A stretch of DNA of 64,000 bases from Novosphingobium sp. SG707 (GTDB lineage Bacteria; Pseudomonadota; Alphaproteobacteria; Sphingomonadales; Sphingomonadaceae). This document shows, one piece after another, positions 17,524 through 24,741 of the stretch. A model generated the notes under the pieces. It saw only the letters and a program-made list of their open reading frames with translations, was not told the DNA's origin and made no database searches. Position 1 is the first letter of the stretch. The number at the start of each line of letters is the position of its first letter. The position numbers and the translations under genes were made by a program. Location of the stretch: NCBI RefSeq assembly GCF_012275515.1, contig NZ_JAAZQL010000001.1:1-64000 (forward strand). The letters are read 5' to 3'.

Positions 17524-18111
17524 TTAACCCTGAAGCGGGCCGTGGAACGCGATTTCGTTCACGCTCAAACGCGGGCTGGGCTTTTCGCGCGCCTGCAGCG
17601 CTTCGGGCAGATCGCCCGCATCGCCGCGCCAGCCCACGGCCACGGCCACTTCGACCTTGTAACGCTCGCCCGCGCCGGTTGCCTTGGCCGCCGCTTCGGG
17701 ATCGAAACCGGCCATTGCGTGGGTGGACAATCCGCGCTTGGCCCCCTGCAGAGCCAGATAGGCCCATGCCGCGCCCGCATCGAAGGAGTTCCACTTGGCG
17801 GGCGTAGCCTCGCTTGCCCCCGGCGCGGTGATCTGCTTGTCCGACAGGACGAAGATCAGCGCCCCGGCCTTCTGCGCCCAGCCCGCATTGAACGGCAGCA
17901 GCGCGCCGACAAACGCATCCCAGTTCGCATCGCCGCGCAGCGCATAGGCAAAGCGCCAGGGCTGATAATTGAACGCGGAGGGGGCCCAGCGCGCGGCCTC
18001 GAACAAAGGCAGCAGATCGGCCTGCGTCACCCCCTGCTCGCTATAGGCGCGCGGGCTCCAGCGGGCGAGGAAATCGGGATCAATCGGGTGATCGGCATTA
18101 CGCGTGGTCAT
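17524..18111 (-). CDS. Nitroreductase family protein
   Basis: 195 residues, typical of small FMN-dependent nitroreductase-fold oxidoreductases. RWSPRAYS near the N-terminus and ARWAPSAFNYQPWRF form the expected FMN/phosphate-binding region; a GLSTHAMAGFDP segment fits the second FMN contact. Cytoplasmic, NAD(P)H-dependent reduction of nitro groups, quinones or similar compounds is the family role; the substrate is not evident. Stands alone, convergent with the pseudogene. Confidence 0.85.
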   Translation of the reverse strand: MTTRNADHPIDPDFLARWSPRAYSEQGVTQADLLPLFEAARWAPSAFNYQPWRFAYALRGDANWDAFVGALLPFNAGWAQKAGALIFVLSDKQITAPGASEATPAKWNSFDAGAAWAYLALQGAKRGLSTHAMAGFDPEAAAKATGAGERYKVEVAVAVGWRGDAGDLPEALQAREKPSPRLSVNEIAFHGPLQG

Positions 18112-18451
18112 ATAAGCTCCTTATTTCAATCAGCCTTGGCCTTTGGGGCAGGATAAACCGGCCTTTGCGCAAAAGGAAAGTCCCGCGTCTGGCTGCAGGC
18201 CGACTTATCGCCATCGCCCATTCGAGGACGCGGCCTGCCACAAGGGCCAAACGCCTCCTGATACGCCCCTCCCGGCTAGCCCGATGCGCCGACGCCCATC
18301 AATTCTCTTTCTTGCACCCCATCGACGCTGACATGACATCGAACAGGCGGGTATTGGCAAGAAGCCGTGCACAAGGTTGGCGCCCGGCCCGCGCCGCCCA
18401 CCAGCGCCGTGTCATGGTCGAAACGGGGCTGGTGGGCGAAAAGGACTGGAG
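18112..18451. other. Intergenic region, nothing recognised
   Basis: 340 bases between two minus-strand genes. Open frames exist on both strands because of high GC, but none has a credible start, ribosome site or recognisable product. The promoter of the nitroreductase must lie in its left part. Confidence 0.4.
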
Positions 18452-19201
18452 CTATGCGCCCTTTGCCAAGGCCAGAGCATCCGCCCCCGCCGGAAAGCGG
18501 AGCTGGCCTGTCCGGTCCTGCACGGCGTCCCACACCGCCTGGGCAACATCGCTCTCGCGCGTGGTCAGGGCGGGCATGGCAAAGGCTTCCAGAATGGGGC
18601 GGGCAAAGTCGGCATAGCCGCCCGGCAGCAGATCGCTCACCGGCACGATGGCATTGGCCCCGAACCGCGTGGTCGGCGCATAGCCCGGCTCGACCAGCTT
18701 CACGTCAATACCGAAATAGCCCAGCTCATGCGCCAGCGAGCCGGTAAAGCCCTCGATGGCCTGCTTGGTCGCGGTATAGGCGGCGGCCAGCGGGAATGCG
18801 CCCAAAGTGACGCTTGAGGTGACATTGACGATGCAGCCCGAGCGGCGTTCCCGCATCCGGGGGATGAAGGCCTGACACATCGCCATCACGCCGATCGTGT
18901 TGGTCTCGATCAATTGCCGGATCAGGCTCATCGGCATGGCCTCGAAAGCGCCCACCCCGCCCACTCCCGCATTGTTGACCAGCACATCGATAGGCCCGGC
19001 CGCCTCTGCCAGAGCCGCGATGCTGTCCTGCGAGGTGACATCCAGCGGCAGGATGCGCAGCCGATCAGAAGCGCCGCCAAACACCGCCGGGTCGGGCTTG
19101 CGCATGGTCGCCACCACATTCCAGCCCTTGGCGAGGAAATGCTCCGCCGTTGCCTGGCCATAGCCGGAGGATGTGCCGGTGATGAGGATCGTCTTGGTCA
19201 T
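18452..19201 (-). CDS. Short-chain dehydrogenase/reductase
   Basis: 249 residues, classical SDR size. The NAD(P)-binding motif TGTSSGYG (about 8-15), NNAG (near 92) and the catalytic YTATK are all present, with the catalytic Ser in the preceding VTSSV. Cytoplasmic oxidoreductase; the substrate is not recognisable. It is divergent from an AraC-family regulator starting at 19298, a common arrangement for a regulator and its target. Confidence 0.88.
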   Translation of the reverse strand: MTKTILITGTSSGYGQATAEHFLAKGWNVVATMRKPDPAVFGGASDRLRILPLDVTSQDSIAALAEAAGPIDVLVNNAGVGGVGAFEAMPMSLIRQLIETNTIGVMAMCQAFIPRMRERRSGCIVNVTSSVTLGAFPLAAAYTATKQAIEGFTGSLAHELGYFGIDVKLVEPGYAPTTRFGANAIVPVSDLLPGGYADFARPILEAFAMPALTTRESDVAQAVWDAVQDRTGQLRFPAGADALALAKGA

Positions 19202-19297
19202 TGCCTGTCTCCTTGATGTCGATGCAGGGAGAGATAGACGCAGGGATCAAGACAATATATAATCATAGGTCCATATTCATTTACGGATCGTCCAGAC

Positions 19298-20203
19298 ATG
19301 GATCCCCTCAGCGGAATCATCGCCCTGCTTCGCCCCCATGCGGCCCTGTCGAAACCGATCACGGCGCGGGGGCGCTGGGCGGTTCGCTATCAGGCGCATG
19401 ATGCGCCGGGCTTCACGCTCATCCTCGCCGGACAGGCATGGGTGACCTTCGAAGGATCGGCGCCGCTGCAAATGGCACAGGGGGATTTCCTGCTGATTCC
19501 GACAACGCCCGCCTTTGCTCTGGGCAGCGAACCGGGGCTGGCCGGCCCTCTGCTGGAGCCGAGCAAAGAGGCGGTCCGGCATGGGGAGCAGGACGGCGAG
19601 CCCGACTTTGCGGCTCTGGGCGGCAGTTTTTCCTTTGAGCGGGCCAATGCCCCTCTCCTGCTCGCACTGTTGCCCGGCCTGATCCATATTCCCGCTGCGC
19701 AGGGTATGACGGACCGTATGGGCCGGACCATCCACCTGCTGGCCGAAGAATGCACATCCAGTCATCCGGGCAAGGATCTGATCGTGCAACACATGCTCGA
19801 AGTGCTGCTGGTCGAGGCCCTTCGGTGGCAAGGGGTGGGACATGATGCCGCCTCGGCAGGCTTGCTGGCCGGGCTGCGTGATCCGGCGCTGGCCCGCGCG
19901 CTGCACGCGATGCATGCCGATATCCGCGCCCATTGGACCGTTGCGCAGCTCGCAAAGATCGCCGGCATGTCGCGGTCGGCCTTTTCGGCACGGTTCGGCC
20001 TGATCGTTGGCCGCGCGCCCATGGAATATCTCACCAGTTGGCGCATGGCGGTTGCCAAGGATGCGCTTTCCCGTGGCGGCAAATCACTAGACCGCATCGC
20101 CGATGACATCGGCTATGAATCAGCCAGCGCTTTCAGCACCGCCTTTCGGAAACACAACGGCACTCCGCCGGGCAGCTTTGCCAGAATGATGGCAGAAGCG
20201 TAA
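19298..20203 (+). CDS. AraC family transcriptional regulator
   Basis: 301 residues. N-terminal cupin-like ligand-binding region (about 15-190, AraC_binding type) and a C-terminal double helix-turn-helix (about 205-295) with AQLAKIAGMSRSAFSARF and the conserved DDIGYESASAFSTAFRK. Likely senses a small molecule and controls the divergent SDR gene; the 96-base gap between them holds both promoters and an AT-rich patch (19250-19275). Confidence 0.88.
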   Translation: MDPLSGIIALLRPHAALSKPITARGRWAVRYQAHDAPGFTLILAGQAWVTFEGSAPLQMAQGDFLLIPTTPAFALGSEPGLAGPLLEPSKEAVRHGEQDGEPDFAALGGSFSFERANAPLLLALLPGLIHIPAAQGMTDRMGRTIHLLAEECTSSHPGKDLIVQHMLEVLLVEALRWQGVGHDAASAGLLAGLRDPALARALHAMHADIRAHWTVAQLAKIAGMSRSAFSARFGLIVGRAPMEYLTSWRMAVAKDALSRGGKSLDRIADDIGYESASAFSTAFRKHNGTPPGSFARMMAEA

Positions 20204-20238
20204 TCCGCAACTGCAGACGTTCCCCAACGGCCGCATGC

Positions 20239-20391
20239 GTTGTTCAACTGGCCCGCATCTTCGGTACGGAAGCGCAAAACCCGCAGGCCACGTTGATCAG
20301 GGACTGGGCCGCAGATCCTCTGGCCGCCAACCGCGCCCATCGCTTCGCGGGCGGCTATATCGCGCCATCAGACCAACCGTGGGCGGCCTGA
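20239..20391 (+). pseudogene. C-terminal remnant of a flavin-containing amine oxidase
   Basis: A 50-codon stretch without a start reads LARIFGTEAQNP, then RDWAADPLAANRAHR, then GGYIAPSDQPWAA and stop. This resembles the C-terminal part of flavin monoamine-oxidase-type enzymes, where the FAD cofactor region ends. The rest of the gene is missing; upstream is the AraC gene. Probably debris of a deletion. The identification rests on a short stretch and could be wrong. Confidence 0.45.
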
Positions 20392-20445
20392 CCCATGGGC
20401 GCAAAATCTGTTCCTTGCCGACAGAAACCTGCTAATCGCGTCGAC

Positions 20446-20766
20446 ATGTCAAACATTCACAGGCTTGCCGGTACCGTCGACGTTGACGGGCTTCACTATG
20501 ATTGGGAACTTCGACGCGAGCCGCACTGGAGCGAGTTTGAAGGCTGGAAGGGCATGGCCGTTGCGTTGCTCCAGCAAGATGGCCAGCGCGGAGCCGTGCT
20601 GGAATTTCCCCCGCCGAAACGTCTGCTGAAAGGCTTGCCACCGAGCCGCCTGCAAATCAGCGACACCCTTGTTTCCCGGGGAATTCGTGCGGCACTGCTG
20701 GCCGGGTGGGAACCGATGTCTCGCGGCAAACCTATGGTGTTCGTTGTCGACGCGGACGGCAACTAG
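20446..20766 (+). CDS. Hypothetical protein
   Basis: 106 residues from the ATG at 20446; an upstream in-frame ATG at 20395 would overlap the amine-oxidase remnant and has no better support. Soluble, mixed composition, with WELRREPHWSEFEGWKG and a basic, proline-containing middle segment. No family recognised. The next small gene starts 35 bases later on the same strand, so they may be cotranscribed. Confidence 0.55.
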   Translation: MSNIHRLAGTVDVDGLHYDWELRREPHWSEFEGWKGMAVALLQQDGQRGAVLEFPPPKRLLKGLPPSRLQISDTLVSRGIRAALLAGWEPMSRGKPMVFVVDADGN

Positions 20767-20801
20767 TCGCCGATTGCCCTAACAGACCAAGGTTGGAGAG
20801 C

Positions 20802-21164
20802 ATGATGAGCGTTTCGGCAAAAGCATGGGAAGGCGAACTGGTTCGGAAATGGCTGGAATGCCGCATCGAAGCCGCGAGACTTGATCAGACCGCAGCGGAC
20901 ATGCGGGGATATGAAGGTCAGGACGACTATGACAAGGCAGCCGCCGAGGAATGGGTTTGCCGAACCCTGATGGCCGCCGCACGCCAGGGCGATCAGGCCG
21001 CTTTCGCCGCGCGCCTCAAAGAATTGCTGGGGCAAGACGAGTATCGGGCCACGGGCATTTATGATGACCGGCGCTTCGAAAGATATGTCCGCGCCAACCT
21101 TAGAAAACTGACCAAGATGACCAGGACCAACGTTGGGTTCGAGAACACGTTGCGCTATCAGTGA
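20802..21164 (+). CDS. Hypothetical protein, mainly helical
   Basis: 120 residues from the ATG at 20802, chosen because GGAGAG precedes it at proper spacing. Rich in Ala, Glu, Arg and Lys, predicted mostly alpha-helical, soluble. No recognised domain. Follows another unknown gene on the same strand. Confidence 0.6.
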   Translation: MMSVSAKAWEGELVRKWLECRIEAARLDQTAADMRGYEGQDDYDKAAAEEWVCRTLMAAARQGDQAAFAARLKELLGQDEYRATGIYDDRRFERYVRANLRKLTKMTRTNVGFENTLRYQ

Positions 21165-21481
21165 GCGTCGCAGGCTCTGGAGTGAGCTAATCGCCCATTC
21201 CGAGGTCCGGGCCTCTAGCCGGACATACGACGGTTTCGCGGCAGTTAAAGATCAGTATAACCGCAATATATCGAATGAAGCAATGACGGCACTGGCACCG
21301 TATCCGGAAAGACCGGTTTTTGTGCGCGAATGACGATGGCTGCCGTAAGCGATCGCGCAACCATCTGATGGTTGCCGCAGGGTTTGCTGCCACAAGCAAA
21401 ACCAGAGCGCTCACCGTGGTGCCCCCTATGTTTTGCGAAGCACGAGAACTCTCCCTGCATGCTTGGCGCCAGAGCAAGAAG
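21165..21481. other. Intergenic region with a palindrome
   Basis: About 317 bases between two convergent unknown genes. It contains the near-perfect palindrome at 21357-21375 and a weak short hairpin followed by T residues near 21304-21321 (CCGG arms). No gene recognised. Confidence 0.4.
21357..21375. repeat. Near-perfect 19-bp palindrome
   Basis: GCAACCATC-T-GATGGTTGC: nine-base arms around a single base. Too tight for an RNA hairpin loop, so a protein-binding site is more likely than a terminator. It lies about 110 bases beyond the stop of the small minus-strand gene and 190 beyond the plus-strand gene. Confidence 0.5.
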
Positions 21482-21616
21482 CTATTCGGCGTCCAACTGG
21501 CGCCGACGCAGGGAGCCCCAGCCCGTGGCGTGGATGGCATCAAGCGTGGCAGTGATTTGCGCGGTCTGCATCGGGTTGAAACCCAAGAGGGTGAGGATCA
21601 CAGGCAACCAGGTCAT
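21482..21616 (-). CDS. Small hypothetical protein coupled to the upstream gene
   Basis: 44 residues. Its ATG overlaps the TGA of the preceding gene as ATGA, the classic arrangement for translational coupling. It begins MTWLPVILTLLGFNPMQT and ends LRRRQLDAE, i.e. a short hydrophobic start and a basic tail. It could be a true small protein or the stub of a longer, truncated partner. No family recognised. Confidence 0.4.
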   Translation of the reverse strand: MTWLPVILTLLGFNPMQTAQITATLDAIHATGWGSLRRRQLDAE

Positions 21617-22008
21617 GACTGAAAAGCCCTGTTAATTTCTTTTGCTGCGCCATAGACGAGCTGATCGACCTCGTTCAATGTTTCACGGGCGAAACCGGCG
21701 TCAAGCAAACGGCGCGTCTCACCGGCAGGCATGGCGCCCCCGCGCAAGCGTAACAGGACTGCATAGCGCCGCAATGCCTCCAGTCGCGGATCGGCCAGTG
21801 GATTGGGCTGATCCGCCCTGAACAGCCAACGCATGAAACGATTGCCGCGCTCGGGCTGTGCCAGACTGTCGATCCCATCGCTCTGGGCAATGTGGATGGC
21901 CAGTCGCTCAAGCCTTGTCAGCGCCGGAATGAACCGCGAATTTTGCGCAGATGGGGCTGCGGCGGGGCCGGTTGAGATAAAACCCTGCGTGAGATCCAGA
22001 TAGGCCAT
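21613..22008 (-). CDS. Hypothetical protein
   Basis: 131 residues from the ATG at 22008 (MAYLDLTQG); a start five codons earlier is possible. Soluble, Arg- and Leu-rich, with two helical segments around LTRLERLAIHIAQ and ARETLNEVDQLVYGAAK. No recognised family. A symmetric repeat at 22109-22129 lies about 100 bases upstream and may be its operator; a 44-residue frame follows with a 4-base overlap. Confidence 0.55.
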   Translation of the reverse strand: MAYLDLTQGFISTGPAAAPSAQNSRFIPALTRLERLAIHIAQSDGIDSLAQPERGNRFMRWLFRADQPNPLADPRLEALRRYAVLLRLRGGAMPAGETRRLLDAGFARETLNEVDQLVYGAAKEINRAFQS

Positions 22009-22327
22009 AAGAATGCTCCTCAACGTCAGGAATGTGCGGTTATCCTGCGTGACGAGGCGACAATGGCGAAATTCAGCCCTCCAAAACAGCTGATTAAATT
22101 TGAAGGATATGTTCGGAATTTTCGAACATTACCGTTTCTTGGCCTCATCAGCACTGGCAGTTCCATTGATTTCCGACGCGGCGGAGCGGCTTCTGGAATT
22201 TGGCCTCGCGATTTGGTGCGCGCAAAGGCAGACCAGCAAATCGTGATAAGGCTGCGAGATTTCGGACCGGGATCTGGCGATCCATCCGGCTCCGGGGCGA
22301 ACGCCCGCGTCGATAAAGTGAAATGAG
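22009..22327. other. Intergenic region carrying a symmetric operator-like site
   Basis: About 320 bases between an unknown gene and the terminator of the sulfatase-linked TBDR. A plus-strand frame (22063-22326, 87 codons) is open but has no ribosome site and no recognisable product, so it is not called. The main feature is the repeat at 22109-22129. Confidence 0.4.
22109..22129. promoter_or_regulatory. Inverted repeat, possible operator
   Basis: ATGTTCG-N7-CGAACAT: perfect 7-bp arms around an AT-rich spacer, in the putative promoter of the minus-strand unknown gene at 21613-22008. The form fits a TetR- or MarR-type site. It is not the alphaproteobacterial LexA box, which is a direct GTTC-N7-GTTC repeat. 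Confidence 0.45.
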
Positions 22328-22362
22328 CTTGTGGCTGGCTCAACCTTCGAGCCAGCCACAAG
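22328..22362 (-). terminator. Terminator after the sulfatase-linked TBDR
   Basis: Perfect 14-bp arms (22328-22341 and 22349-22362) around a seven-base loop, 8 bases after the TBDR stop. No long T-tract follows, but the stem is very strong. Confidence 0.8.
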
Positions 22363-22370
22363 TTCTCAGA

Positions 22371-24716
22371 TCAGAATTTCCTCCGCAGGGAAAGCGACCA
22401 TTCCCGTGGCGCTCCCAAAGTTCCGGTCGTGATGCCGATCGGCAGACGAACCTTGTTCAGATAATAAAAATTATTGGCCATATTGGTCACAGCCAAGGCA
22501 AGTGACCAGTTGTGTTCAGGAGAATTCCAGGTGATGCGGCCATTAAGCATCGTATAGCCCGGAACATTCGACAAAGGATTATTGTCGACATTAGTGTAGA
22601 ATGAGGATTGATAGGCAAAGTCAATGCGCGGCGTGATACTGCCGCTGCTGCCCAGCATGGCTTCATATTGAACACCCACGCTTCCCTTCCATTTGGTGAT
22701 GAAAGGAGCTTGCGAGGCCAGTGTGATATTGGCGATGGTGGCGCCGCTGGCACCAATACTTTTGAGTTTGAAATCAAGATAGCTCAAGCTCGCATCAATA
22801 TTCAGCCCGTTCACCGGAGTGGCATGAAGTTCGGCCTCAATGCCTTTCAACTGGGCATTGCCCGCATTGGTCGGCGTGGAGTTCTGCGGCGTAATCAGCA
22901 CGCCGCCGACGACGGTGGGCGCGGTATTCATAAAGATTATATTGCTATAATCATTGATAAATCCCGACAAATTCAACTGCACCGCCCTATCGAACAAACT
23001 GCTCTTCAGGCCGATTTCATAGGCCGAAAGTGTTTCCGGGTTAAACGGCACCACCTGCTGCACAACAAACGGCCGGGGGTTGATACCGCCGCCACGATAG
23101 CCGGTCGAAAATTGGGCATAGGCCATGATGCCCGGAGTGAACTTGTAACTGGCATTGGCGCGATAGTCCAAACGACTGCCGGAAAACCGCCCGACCGCGC
23201 CGTCGATCAGGCTTTGCGCCGTATAAGAAGTTTGGCTTGTGTTGAACGGGTTTTGCCGTTCGAAATAGTAATCTTTCTTGTCATCGGTATAGCGAATCCC
23301 ACCGGTCAGATCGAGCTTGTCGGTGACATGCACGACCCCATGGGCAAATCCTGAAAGGCTGCGCGCCGGAATCCGGTCATCTGAATAAAATGCCGAACTG
23401 AATGGCGCTCCGGGCGCAATAATGTCGCCACCGACGATGGTGCTCGTGGCCTTGTAGTAATAAGCGCCAAGAGTCCAATCGAGCATCTTGTTAAAGCTCG
23501 ACGAACTGATGCGCAGTTCCTGTGTGAACTGGCGATGGCCATTGGTAATGGTGCCCGTATTGATGCCAAAGGGCGATCCATCAAAATCGGTGCCATAGCG
23601 GCCCGAGATATTTTGGTAAGCCGTAACCGATTTTATCGCGATATCGCCCAGCTTCCAATCAATCGTCATCGCCGTATCCCAGGTCCGCAGCCTTGTGTTC
23701 GGCTGCCAGACCGTGGTCGGATGCGACCCGGCCGCATCGGTGAACGCGGGCGTCTGATAAGTGGAATAGTTGCTGTATTCCCGCGCAGGCGTGAGGAAAA
23801 TCGACTGATTGGCCACACCGGGTGTCAGAATTGGGGACACCGCCATGGCAATAAGCTTGGTTGCGGAAGGCTCGGAATCGTCGACAAGACGGCTTGCCGA
23901 AACATTCACCTCCAGATTGTCGGTGGCAATCCAGCGAAGAGCCAGGCGCGCCGCCGTGTAGTTGGTGCCGCCCTCATGGCCGATCACGCAATTACCCGTG
24001 CTGCCCGCCGTCGCAGGCACCGCACTTGCGTAAGCAGGATTACGGCAGCCGAAATCATAGCGCGTGAGGTATCCGTCCTGGTGGCGGGTCACCCCGGAAA
24101 TGCGTGCAAAGAGCTTGTCGGGCACCAGGGTGATGTCGGCGCCGGCGCGAACGTCAACGCGATCGCGAGAACCCGTCGTGGCCTCGATAAAGCCGCCATT
24201 GGTTCCGTTCGGCTTTTTGGTGTAGAGCTTGACGGCGCCGCCGATGGAGTTCTTGCCCGCCAGCGTCCCTTGCGGCCCGCGCAGAATTTCCACCCGGTCC
24301 AGATCAAGCAGGTCGAGTTGAGCCCCGAAAACGGCGCCGCGATAGACATCATCGACATAAAGTCCCACACCTGGCTCATAGGCAAAGCTGGTGTCGGCCT
24401 GGCCGATGCCGCGAATGTAAATAGCGGCGCCCGGGCCGAAAGCAGAGCCGGTCGGCTTGAGTACGACATTGGGCGAGGTGTTGCTGAGGTCTGTGATCGT
24501 ATTATAGCTGCGGGAAAGCAAAGCATCGCCGCTTAGAGCCGTAATCGCAATCGGCGTATCCTGAAGTCTCTGGCCACGGAACTGCGCCGTGACGATGATA
24601 TCGTTCACCGTGGCGGCCTCTGTCTTTGGCTTGTCAGCAGTGGCCTGCGCATTAGCCAAAGCCGGAACGGCCAGTGCCAGCACAGCGCAGCCGCTCTTTA
24701 GAATTATACCTTTCAT
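22371..24716 (-). CDS. TonB-dependent receptor (sulfatase-linked)
   Basis: 781 residues with a signal peptide (MKGIILKSGCAVLALAVPALANA). Plug domain with NDIIVTAQFRGQ near the TonB box and RVEILRGPQGTLAGKNSIGG; barrel to the C-terminal WSLSLRRKF, which ends in the aromatic expected for outer-membrane insertion. GGGGGA precedes the ATG. It begins 25 bases after the stop of a sulfatase gene on the same strand, so both are probably cotranscribed; the likely cargo is a sulfated organic compound or the product of sulfatase action. A 12-bp palindrome (CCAATATATTGG, 24726-24737) lies just ahead of its ribosome site. Confidence 0.92.
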   Translation of the reverse strand: MKGIILKSGCAVLALAVPALANAQATADKPKTEAATVNDIIVTAQFRGQRLQDTPIAITALSGDALLSRSYNTITDLSNTSPNVVLKPTGSAFGPGAAIYIRGIGQADTSFAYEPGVGLYVDDVYRGAVFGAQLDLLDLDRVEILRGPQGTLAGKNSIGGAVKLYTKKPNGTNGGFIEATTGSRDRVDVRAGADITLVPDKLFARISGVTRHQDGYLTRYDFGCRNPAYASAVPATAGSTGNCVIGHEGGTNYTAARLALRWIATDNLEVNVSASRLVDDSEPSATKLIAMAVSPILTPGVANQSIFLTPAREYSNYSTYQTPAFTDAAGSHPTTVWQPNTRLRTWDTAMTIDWKLGDIAIKSVTAYQNISGRYGTDFDGSPFGINTGTITNGHRQFTQELRISSSSFNKMLDWTLGAYYYKATSTIVGGDIIAPGAPFSSAFYSDDRIPARSLSGFAHGVVHVTDKLDLTGGIRYTDDKKDYYFERQNPFNTSQTSYTAQSLIDGAVGRFSGSRLDYRANASYKFTPGIMAYAQFSTGYRGGGINPRPFVVQQVVPFNPETLSAYEIGLKSSLFDRAVQLNLSGFINDYSNIIFMNTAPTVVGGVLITPQNSTPTNAGNAQLKGIEAELHATPVNGLNIDASLSYLDFKLKSIGASGATIANITLASQAPFITKWKGSVGVQYEAMLGSSGSITPRIDFAYQSSFYTNVDNNPLSNVPGYTMLNGRITWNSPEHNWSLALAVTNMANNFYYLNKVRLPIGITTGTLGAPREWSLSLRRKF

Positions 24717-24741
24717 GCAAATCCCCCAATATATTGGTTAG

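Noticed and set aside
22109..22129. LexA (SOS) box
   Set aside because: The alphaproteobacterial box is a direct GTTC-N7-GTTC repeat; here the arms are inverted.
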